A stretch of DNA of 64,000 nt from Rhodobacterales bacterium. GTDB taxonomy: Bacteria > Pseudomonadota > Alphaproteobacteria > Rhodobacterales > Rhodobacteraceae. The notes below the pieces were generated by a model. That model ran no database searches and was not told where the DNA came from. It worked only from the letters and a program-made list of their open reading frames with translations. This document shows, one piece after another, positions 43,317 to 50,869 of this stretch (position 1 is the first letter of the stretch; each line of letters begins with the position of its first letter). The stretch lies in contig PDOZ01000028.1 in the NCBI GenBank assembly GCA_002747325.1, positions 62,001 through 126,000 on the forward strand. Direction: 5' to 3'. The translations under genes and the position numbers were made by a program.

Positions 43317-44997
43317 ACAGCCCCGCCGCACCCGCGCGCGCCTGCGCCAGCATGCCGGTATATTCCGGCAGCAGGCGTTCGATGAAGAAGGCCGCCAGCG
43401 CGCGGCGCGATGCTTCGCCGGTCATGGCAGCTTTCAGGTGGAAATGCGCGCCGAGGACGCGGGCGAAGGCCGATTGGAACGGCACGGCGCCGGCGAAACG
43501 GTCCTGCATGTCCTGCCCGACCAGCCACTCCACGGCTTCGCGCATGGTTTCTGCCGCACTCCACACCGCTTCCGCCAGTTCCGGCAACTCCGCGCGCGCT
43601 GCTTCTGCGTTGGCCTCAACCTCTTCGAGCAAACGGAACGCTGCTTCGCCGCCATCCATCATCTTGCGCGCCACAAGGTCCATCGCCTGAATGCCGTTGG
43701 TGCCTTCGTAAATCGACGTCACCCGCACATCGCGCGAATACTGCGCCGCGCCGGTTTCCTCGATGAAGCCCATGCCGCCATGCACCTGCACACCGAGATG
43801 CGAGACCAGAATCCCGGTATCGGAACCGTAGCTCTTGGCGATTGGGGTCAGCAGGGCCGCGCGGGCGTTCATCTCCGCATTGCCACCAAGCGCGCGGTCC
43901 ATGTCGCTGGCCTTGGCGCAGCTCATGGCGATGGCGCGGGCGGCAAAAATCTCTGCCTTCATCTGCGTCAACATGCGACGCACATCGGCGAAATCAATGA
44001 TCATCCCCGTGCCGTTTTCCAGCGGCGTGCGCCCCTGTTTACGCTCCTGCGCATAGGCCAGCGCGTGTTGATACGCGCCTTCCGCGATGCCGATGCCCTG
44101 CACCCCAACCATCAGACGCGCGTTGTTCATCATGGTAAACATCGCCGCCATGCCGCCATGTTCGCGGCCAACGAGATAGCCCGTCGCGCCCTCGAACGCC
44201 ATGGTGCAGGTCGGCGAGCCGTGCAGGCCCAGCTTATGCTCCAACCCGACAACATGCAGGCTGTTGGCCGCGCCCGGCTTACCCTCGGCATCGGGAATAT
44301 ATTTCGGCACCATGAAGAGGCTGATCCCCTTGGTGCCCGGCGCGCCATCGGGCAGGCGGGCAAGAACAAGGTGACACACATTCTCCGCCACATCATGATC
44401 GCCCCAGGAAATGAAAATCTTCTGCCCGGTCACGGCATAGGTGCCGTCGCCATTCGGCACCGCCTTGGAGGACAGCGCACCAACATCGGAACCCGCATGC
44501 GGCTCGGTCAGGTTCATGGTGCCGCTCCATTCGCCGCTCATCAGCTTGGGCAGATACAGCGCCTTCATCTCGTCAGAAGCATGATGCTCCAGCGCCTCAA
44601 TCTGACCCTGCGACAGAAGCGGGCTGAGTTGCAGCGCGAGACACGCCCCGCCCATCATGTCGTTGACCGCCGTCGCCAGCGTCAGCGGCAGGCCCATACC
44701 GCCAAATTCCGGGTCGCCGGACATGCCGACCCAGCCACCTTCGGCAATCGCCTTATAGCCTTCCTTGAAGCCGGGGCTTGTGCGCACAACACCGTTTTCC
44801 AGCCGCGCCCCCTCAAGGTCACAACCCTTGTTGAGCGGCGCCATCACCTCGTCCGACAGTTTGCCCGCCTCGGTCAGAATGGCCTGCGCCACGTCCATCG
44901 TCGCGTCCGCAAAGCGCTCGGTTTGGGGCAAATCGTCATAGCCCACGATATGATCGAGGATGAAACGGAAATCGGATACCGGGGAACGGTAAGGCAT
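43285..44997 (-). CDS. Acyl-CoA dehydrogenase, DmdC-like (3-methylmercaptopropionyl-CoA dehydrogenase family)
   Basis: A 570-residue FAD-dependent acyl-CoA dehydrogenase, longer than the usual 380 because of an added C-terminal domain (about 465-570). The N-terminus MPYRSPVSDFRFILDHIVGY and the core TMNLTEPHAGSDVGAL, KIFISWGDHD and VQVHGGMGFIEE match the DmdC-type enzymes of marine bacteria, which oxidise methylmercaptopropionyl-CoA from DMSP. The catalytic glutamate is expected in YEGTNGIQ. Paralogues with other acyl-CoA substrates exist, so the substrate is not certain. Electrons would go through ETF to ETF-QO. Preceded by a striking inverted repeat at 45018-45052. Confidence 0.9.
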   Translation of the reverse strand: MPYRSPVSDFRFILDHIVGYDDLPQTERFADATMDVAQAILTEAGKLSDEVMAPLNKGCDLEGARLENGVVRTSPGFKEGYKAIAEGGWVGMSGDPEFGGMGLPLTLATAVNDMMGGACLALQLSPLLSQGQIEALEHHASDEMKALYLPKLMSGEWSGTMNLTEPHAGSDVGALSSKAVPNGDGTYAVTGQKIFISWGDHDVAENVCHLVLARLPDGAPGTKGISLFMVPKYIPDAEGKPGAANSLHVVGLEHKLGLHGSPTCTMAFEGATGYLVGREHGGMAAMFTMMNNARLMVGVQGIGIAEGAYQHALAYAQERKQGRTPLENGTGMIIDFADVRRMLTQMKAEIFAARAIAMSCAKASDMDRALGGNAEMNARAALLTPIAKSYGSDTGILVSHLGVQVHGGMGFIEETGAAQYSRDVRVTSIYEGTNGIQAMDLVARKMMDGGEAAFRLLEEVEANAEAARAELPELAEAVWSAAETMREAVEWLVGQDMQDRFAGAVPFQSAFARVLGAHFHLKAAMTGEASRRALAAFFIERLLPEYTGMLAQARAGAAGLYALSVDDLAS

Positions 44998-45017
44998 GGC
45001 TTGTCCTTTCAGATGCT

Positions 45018-45052
45018 TGGCAACTGCCAGAATGCAGCGTAACCAGTTGCCA
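45018..45052. promoter_or_regulatory. Nine-base inverted repeat upstream of the DmdC-like gene
   Basis: TGGCAACTG (45018-45026) and CAGTTGCCA (45044-45052) are exact complements separated by 17 bases, starting 21 bp upstream of the acyl-CoA dehydrogenase start. Perfect long arms in a 100-bp divergent gap suggest a regulator-binding site controlling this operon, the Sua5-type gene, or both. Confidence 0.5.
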
Positions 45053-45097
45053 TGAAATTAGCGGCGCTTTGGCGTCAGACAAGGAAAACGCGACGTC

Positions 45098-46045
45098 ATG
45101 GCCGGGGAAATGGACACGAAACGCTTGCAGCCGGATGCGGAGGGCATCGCGCGCGCGGCGGAGATATTGCGCGCGGGCGGGTTGGTAAGCTTTCCGACTG
45201 AAACGGTTTACGGGCTGGGGGCGGATGCGACCGACGACCGGGCGGTGGCGCGGATTTACGCGGCCAAGGGGCGACCGGATTTCAACCCGCTGATCGTGCA
45301 TATGCCGGAACTGGCGATGGTTGAGGCGGTGGCAGAACTGCCGGAGGCGGCACGGCGGCTGGCGGAGGCGTTCTGGCCCGGCCCGCTGACGCTGGTCCTG
45401 CCGCGCCGCGAAGGCGCGCTGCTGTCGCCGCTGGTCTCGGCGGGGCTGCCGACAATCGCCATCCGCGTGCCCGATCATCCGCTGGCGCAAAAGCTGCTGC
45501 GCAGCGCCGCGCGCCCCATCGCCGCCCCTTCCGCCAACCCGTCGGGCCGCATTTCCCCGACCCGCGCGCAACACGTTTTAGACGGTCTTTCGGGACGAAT
45601 TGATGCGGTGCTGGACGGGGGCGCCTGCGGGGTTGGGCTGGAAAGCAGTATCGTCGGCTTTGCGAACAGACCGGAATTGCTGCGCCCCGGCGGGTTGCCG
45701 GTCGAAGCGCTGGAAGCGGCACTTGGCGAACCGCTGGGCGCGTCCCAAACACCGGGCGAAATCACCGCACCGGGGCAACTCGCCTCGCATTACGCCCCAC
45801 GCGCCAGAATGCGCCTCGGGGCAACGCAAGCGCGGGAAGGAGAGCGGCTGTTGGGCTTCGGTGCGATGGAATGCGACCTGAACCTCAGCCCGGCGGGCGA
45901 CCTGCTGGAAGCCGCCGCCAATCTTTTCGGATACCTGCACAAGCTGGATCAAAGCGACGCGCCAATTGCGGTTGCGAAAATCCCGGAACACGGGCTGGGG
46001 CGGGCGATCAATGATCGCTTGCGCCGCGCCGCTGCCCCGCGTTAA
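45098..46045 (+). CDS. L-threonylcarbamoyladenylate synthase (Sua5/YrdC type)
   Basis: Makes threonylcarbamoyl-AMP from threonine, bicarbonate and ATP for the t6A37 modification of tRNAs. At 315 aa it is the long Sua5 form: a YrdC domain (about 1-205) with FPTETVYGLGADA, AAKGRPDFNPL and APSANPSGRISPT, then a linker ending in SHYAPRA, and a Sua5 C-terminal Rossmann-like domain. ATG at 45098; a second ATG at 45110 is possible. The last 4 bp overlap the convergent adaptor gene. Confidence 0.94.
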   Translation: MAGEMDTKRLQPDAEGIARAAEILRAGGLVSFPTETVYGLGADATDDRAVARIYAAKGRPDFNPLIVHMPELAMVEAVAELPEAARRLAEAFWPGPLTLVLPRREGALLSPLVSAGLPTIAIRVPDHPLAQKLLRSAARPIAAPSANPSGRISPTRAQHVLDGLSGRIDAVLDGGACGVGLESSIVGFANRPELLRPGGLPVEALEAALGEPLGASQTPGEITAPGQLASHYAPRARMRLGATQAREGERLLGFGAMECDLNLSPAGDLLEAAANLFGYLHKLDQSDAPIAVAKIPEHGLGRAINDRLRRAAAPR

Positions 46046-47211
46046 CGCTCGCGAAACGCCTCGGTCGACTTGTAAAGCGGCTTCATCAGGTATTGCAGAA
46101 TGGTCTTGCCGCCCGTGTGCAATTCAACCTCGGCAATCATACCGGGACGGATTTCCACCTCGCGCTGCCGGTCGGTCATCTGCTCGAGATTGACCCGCAC
46201 GGTCACGCGGTAATGCGGATCGCCATCGCGCACGCGCTCGTCCTTGAACGTATCCGCCGAGACCAGCTCCACCACACCCTTAAACGAGCCATAAACCGTG
46301 TAATCATAAGAGCTTAACTTGACTGTGGCTTCCTGTCCCGGCTGCACATTGGCAATGTCCTTGGGCTTCACGCGCGCCTCGACATAAACCTCATCGCCCA
46401 GCGGAATAATCTGCGCGATCTCCTCGCCGGGCCGCACAACGCCGCCAATCGTCGTCACCGAAAGCGCGTTGACAATGCCGCGCATCGGACTGGTCAAAAC
46501 CGTGCGATCCAGCTGATCAACGGAGATTTTCAGATTCTGTTTCAGGGTCGCCAATTCGCGCAAAACTTCGGAATGCTCCTCGGCGCGTTTCAGCTCGGTC
46601 TGCGTCACAATCTCGTCATAGCGGATCTTGGCATCGCCATAGGCCTTGCGCGCACGGGTCACTTCGATCAGCGCAACGATGTCGTCTTTGTAAAGATTCT
46701 CCAGCAGCTCCAATTCCTTGGCCGCCTGATCCAGAACCGCCTTCGCCCCATCGCGCGAGGACACGAAATCCGCCTGACGCGCCGCCAACAATGCGCGCTC
46801 GGAAGCGACAATCCCCGGCGTCCGGTTTGCAACAACCTCGGGCACGGTAAAATCAAACAGCCCCGCGATCTCTGCTTCCAGCCGTAGACGGCGAATCTCC
46901 AGCCCAGCAATCTGATCAGCAAAATCATCCACCGAGGTCTTGAACTCGGTGCCCTGAAGCCGCGCCAACACGGTGCCCGGCTCGACGATATCGCCTTCCT
47001 TGACCAGAAGCTCCGCCAGAATGCCGCCTTCGAGGTTCTGAATGATCTGCGGACGCGAGGAGGAAATGACCGCCCCTTCCGCCCGCACGATTTCATCGAC
47101 CCATGCAAACGCGGCCCAGATGATGAACAGCGCCACAGCGCCAACGCTGAACCAGATCACCATCGAGGGGCGTTTGAGTTCCGATTCAAACTGAATGTCG
47201 AGCGAAGCCAT
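46042..47211 (-). CDS. Type I secretion periplasmic adaptor (HlyD/LapC family)
   Basis: Membrane fusion protein linking the inner-membrane ABC transporter to the outer-membrane channel; 389 aa. One membrane segment (about 17-38) is followed by a first lipoyl half (SSSRPQIIQNLEGGILAELLVKEGDIVEPG), a long coiled-coil hairpin (about 95-235), a second lipoyl half (TSPMRGIVNAL), and a beta-barrel end with EIRPGMIAEVELHTGGKTIL, the HlyD signature region. ATG overlaps the ATPase stop by one base. Last gene of the adhesin operon. Confidence 0.94.
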   Translation of the reverse strand: MASLDIQFESELKRPSMVIWFSVGAVALFIIWAAFAWVDEIVRAEGAVISSSRPQIIQNLEGGILAELLVKEGDIVEPGTVLARLQGTEFKTSVDDFADQIAGLEIRRLRLEAEIAGLFDFTVPEVVANRTPGIVASERALLAARQADFVSSRDGAKAVLDQAAKELELLENLYKDDIVALIEVTRARKAYGDAKIRYDEIVTQTELKRAEEHSEVLRELATLKQNLKISVDQLDRTVLTSPMRGIVNALSVTTIGGVVRPGEEIAQIIPLGDEVYVEARVKPKDIANVQPGQEATVKLSSYDYTVYGSFKGVVELVSADTFKDERVRDGDPHYRVTVRVNLEQMTDRQREVEIRPGMIAEVELHTGGKTILQYLMKPLYKSTEAFRER

Positions 47212-49490
47212 TACACCGCCTCCCGCACTTGTTGTCTGTCCATCAGATGATTGAGCACCTCATCGCGTGGGCCATCGACCAGAAGGCGACCCTGTTGCAA
47301 GATCAGGGTACGCTCGGTGAGGGCGAGGATTGGCAAGCGGTGCGTAGCGATGATCGCCGTGCGCCCCTCAAGCCAGCGCTCAAGCCGCGAGATCAGCGCC
47401 GTTTCCAGCGTCTGATCCAGCGCCGAAGTCGGCTCGTCGAGCAACACCACGGACGGATCCTGCAACCAGATTCGCGCCCAGCCAATCGACTGTCGCTGCC
47501 CCATGGAAAGCCCCTCGCCCGCATCGCGGATTTCGAGGTCCAGCCCCTTGGCATGGCGGCGCACGAACTCACCAATCCCTGCAAAATCAAGGGCTTGCAG
47601 CAGGCGCTCGTCATCGCGCTCCAGCATGGTGAGATTCAGATTATCGCGCAGCGTGCCCGCAAAAAGGCGCACATCCTGTCCGAGGTAGCCAACAGAACGG
47701 CGCAGGTCACGCGGCGCGATGTGCCCAATATCAACCCCGTCCAGCATCACCCGCCCGTCGCGGGCGCGATAGAGGCCAGAAAGCAGTTTGAGGAAAGTCG
47801 ATTTGCCGGACCCGTTGGCCCCAAGCACCGCGACTTTCTGCCCCGGATTAATGGCCAACGCGGGCACGTCCACGCTCGGCGCATCGTCATCATAAGCGAA
47901 CCGCACCTCGCGCAGCTCATACGCGCCCTTGATCTCTTCGCGGCGCAGGTGGCTGCGCCCCTCATCCGCGTCCTGATCAGACTCGACGATCGCATCCAGC
48001 CCCTCCAGCGCGTTTTTCACGTTGGACCAGCGCGCCAGCGTGCCGGCAAGCTGGGTCAGCGGCGATAGGGTGCGCCCGGTCAGGATGCCGACCGCGATAA
48101 TGGAGCCGACAGTAAATTCGCCTGCAAAAACAAGGTATGTGCCCATGATCACCGCGCCGACATAGGTCGCCTGCTGCACCCCCTGCGCCCAGAAGGTCAG
48201 GGCGGAGGCAAGGCGGCGTTGGTCGGAGGATTTCATCGCCTGCAACATGCCCAACTCATCCCAGAGCCGCAGGAAACGGGTTTCGCCCTGCGCGGATTTG
48301 ATCGTGTCGAGTTCGTAAATCGCTTCCTGCAAAATGCGCGAAGTCTTGGCATTCGCCCCCTGCGTCTGACGCGACAGTTCAACCATACGCTTTTGCATCA
48401 GAAGGCCGGGCAGAACCATCAGCGCACCGCCCGCGACCAGAACCCAGACTACGTTGCCCGCGATGGAATAGACCAGTGCGAGGAACAGGAAAATGAAAGG
48501 AATATCGGTCAGCGCGCCCACGGAAGAAGCGGTGAAAAACTCGCGCACAGAGCCAAATTCGCGCATGGTGGCGAAAAGGCCGGAAGGGCTGGTCGGACGC
48601 TTGTCCGAACGCATCCCCAGAACGCGGCGCATCAGCAGGCGCTGCACGTTGATTTCAATCGCCTTGCCCGCCCCGTCCATCAGCCGCGCGCGCGCCATCT
48701 TGATCCCGGCTTCCATCATGATCGCCAGCATGACGCCAATGGCCAGCACCCAGAGGGTTGCGGTTGATTGATGCGGGATGACGCGGTCATAGACCTGAAG
48801 GGAGAACAGCGCGACCGCAACGGCCAGAAGGTTGGCCACAAACGATCCCAGCGCCACGTCGGCAAAGTGGCGCTTATAACGGGTGATCTCGGACCAGAAC
48901 CAATGGCCCTTCGGGGCGGCGGTGGCGTGACGCCGGTCGAGGGTCGACAGCGCAGCTTCCGCCTTGATCAGCTTGCCAGTGAAAGAAGACTTGAACTCGC
49001 TCAGGGACACCTCGGCACGGCCACCCTGCGCCCCCCGCTCATACAGCACCACCTGCCCGTCCTCCAGCGCCAAAACCAGCACCGCAGTGCCGTTGGTCAT
49101 CATGGCGATAGCGGGAAAATCATTGGCTTTCAGGGCGCTGGTGCGGCGCACGGACACGGCCAGCCCAGCGGATTTCAACCCCTCCGCGAGAGTCGCGGCA
49201 GACACGCTGCCGCGCGGATCCTTGGCATGTGCATCGTGCATCGCATCATGCAAATCGCGGGCCGGGACGTTTTCGCCCACAAGCCCGCAATACACCGAAA
49301 GCAACTCGGCACGACGCAAAAGGCGCGGTTTGCCAATCGGCGCGCCGCTGTCCACAACCCGTAGACGCTGGCGCTTTGGTCGCTCCTGCGGCTCCGCTTC
49401 AGGGGCGGGGTTGGCGTTGGCCGTAGCGCCCACCAGCGCATTCGCGGCCTCGCCCGTAACCGTCGCCGGGATCGGTTTGTTCCCACTCAT
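47211..49490 (-). CDS. Type I secretion ABC transporter/ATPase (LapB-like)
   Basis: A 759-residue fused permease/ATPase. The N-terminal 45 residues are alanine- and proline-rich. A C39-like domain (about 55-175) follows, where the catalytic cysteine-histidine pair of true peptidases is not recognisable, as in LapB-type transporters that do not cleave their substrate. Six membrane helices (about 205-480) start with YDRVIPHQSTATLWVL. The ATPase has Walker A GANGSGKS, signature LSMGQRQS and Walker B VVLLDEPTSALD. It overlaps tolC-like upstream by 4 bp and the adaptor downstream by 1 bp. Confidence 0.94.
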   Translation of the reverse strand: MSGNKPIPATVTGEAANALVGATANANPAPEAEPQERPKRQRLRVVDSGAPIGKPRLLRRAELLSVYCGLVGENVPARDLHDAMHDAHAKDPRGSVSAATLAEGLKSAGLAVSVRRTSALKANDFPAIAMMTNGTAVLVLALEDGQVVLYERGAQGGRAEVSLSEFKSSFTGKLIKAEAALSTLDRRHATAAPKGHWFWSEITRYKRHFADVALGSFVANLLAVAVALFSLQVYDRVIPHQSTATLWVLAIGVMLAIMMEAGIKMARARLMDGAGKAIEINVQRLLMRRVLGMRSDKRPTSPSGLFATMREFGSVREFFTASSVGALTDIPFIFLFLALVYSIAGNVVWVLVAGGALMVLPGLLMQKRMVELSRQTQGANAKTSRILQEAIYELDTIKSAQGETRFLRLWDELGMLQAMKSSDQRRLASALTFWAQGVQQATYVGAVIMGTYLVFAGEFTVGSIIAVGILTGRTLSPLTQLAGTLARWSNVKNALEGLDAIVESDQDADEGRSHLRREEIKGAYELREVRFAYDDDAPSVDVPALAINPGQKVAVLGANGSGKSTFLKLLSGLYRARDGRVMLDGVDIGHIAPRDLRRSVGYLGQDVRLFAGTLRDNLNLTMLERDDERLLQALDFAGIGEFVRRHAKGLDLEIRDAGEGLSMGQRQSIGWARIWLQDPSVVLLDEPTSALDQTLETALISRLERWLEGRTAIIATHRLPILALTERTLILQQGRLLVDGPRDEVLNHLMDRQQVREAV

Positions 49491-50866
49491 AGCTTGCTCC
49501 CCTCCGCCAACAGGCCCATCTCGCGGGCAATCTCGATCTCGATGCGGGCCATCTCGTAGCGCGCGGAAATCGCAGTCTCGTCCAGCCGGGCGAGATTTTC
49601 ATATACGCCGGCAATTTCCAGCGCCGTGCGCGTACCCGCACGGAACTGCTTTTCAGCCAGCGTCGTGTCGGAACGGGCGCGTTTGGCCAGTGCCGCCGCC
49701 TCCGCCGAACGCGCACGCATGGCGGCATGTTTTTCGCGCAGAGCCGCCAGACGCCGGGCACTGTCGCCCGCCTCATCATTGGTGCGCCGCGCTGCCGTTT
49801 CCTTGGCCACGTCCAGCGCACGCATGGCGTCGAAAGTGCCAAAGCCGAAGCCCTGATCCGAGGTCATACGCACCCCGGCGCCGCCCCCGTCGCCGATCTT
49901 CACCGACGCGGCTGCACCGGGAAGCATCGCCGCGCGGTCCATCGCCGCTTTGGCAATATCGCGGGTTTCAACCGCCCGCGCATGGATCAGCTTGAGCGTA
50001 TCCGTACCGGAGCGGCGAATGTTGAGCGACGCCACCCCGCGCAGATTACCAAGTGCCTTGGGCGACATGGCCGCAAGTTCCGCCATTGCGGTGCGTTCAT
50101 CGCGCAGTGCCTTTTGATAGGCCGCATTGAGATCTGAAACCTTGGCGGTGATCAGATTGCCCTCGGAACGGTCAGAAATACCCCCGGCAACCCGCGCCGT
50201 CATGATGCGGTCCAGCTCGCGCATCTCGCGCAAGGTGCCTTCAAGCGCCTTGGCCTGGGCCCGCGCTTCCTCCGCCGCGATATAGAGGGTCAGCCCCTGA
50301 TGCACGCGGTCGTTTTGCTCGATCGACAGATTGACCGCCGCCGCTTCCACATCCGCTCGGGCAAAGTCACGCTCTGCCGCGCGCCGTCCGTTGTCGAACA
50401 ACACCTGATCCAGCACCATGGAGGCAACGAAAGAACTCAGCGAGGTCAGCGAGACATTCGGTCCAAGGCGCGGCAACCAGTTCTTGTCCGCCGATTTCGA
50501 GCGCAGACGGGCCTGCAACAATTCGCTTTCCGCCGTGCGCGCCGCCCCGGCAATCACCCCATCGGCCACACGGGCATAGCTGGAGCCCCGCGGCAGGATG
50601 GAATAGCGCGAGATCAACAAGTCGATGATCTCGGAGTGATGCTCCTCGGCACGTTCACTTTGCGCCACCTCGAAGTGACCCATCGTGTCGGTGCGCGTAA
50701 CCAGCGGAGACTGACCGAAGAAATCGGCCACTTCCGGTGACATACATCCCGATAGGGTGAGGGCGAGCGCCCCCGCCCCTGAAATACGCGTAATTGTGCT
50801 GCCCAAAGCCACTGTTCTGCCTCTCATCCTGCCCGTTGCGCTCTTTTGTGGCGCGTTTCGGGTCAT
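49487..50866 (-). CDS. TolC family outer membrane channel, lipoprotein
   Basis: Outer-membrane exit duct of the type I system, 459 aa. A signal with lipobox LSGC (about residues 38-41) suggests an N-terminal lipid anchor, as in NodT/OprM-like channels. TolC-type repeats follow: long helices such as LLQARLRSKSADKNWLPRL and NDRVHQGLTLYIAAEEARAQ, and, in the second half, LAEKQFRAGTRTALEIAGVYE. An internal start at codon 14 (MRGRTVALG) would give a more normal signal peptide. Starts 3 bp after the adhesin stop. Confidence 0.92.
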   Translation of the reverse strand: MTRNAPQKSATGRMRGRTVALGSTITRISGAGALALTLSGCMSPEVADFFGQSPLVTRTDTMGHFEVAQSERAEEHHSEIIDLLISRYSILPRGSSYARVADGVIAGAARTAESELLQARLRSKSADKNWLPRLGPNVSLTSLSSFVASMVLDQVLFDNGRRAAERDFARADVEAAAVNLSIEQNDRVHQGLTLYIAAEEARAQAKALEGTLREMRELDRIMTARVAGGISDRSEGNLITAKVSDLNAAYQKALRDERTAMAELAAMSPKALGNLRGVASLNIRRSGTDTLKLIHARAVETRDIAKAAMDRAAMLPGAAASVKIGDGGGAGVRMTSDQGFGFGTFDAMRALDVAKETAARRTNDEAGDSARRLAALREKHAAMRARSAEAAALAKRARSDTTLAEKQFRAGTRTALEIAGVYENLARLDETAISARYEMARIEIEIAREMGLLAEGSKL

Positions 50867-50869
50867 GCC

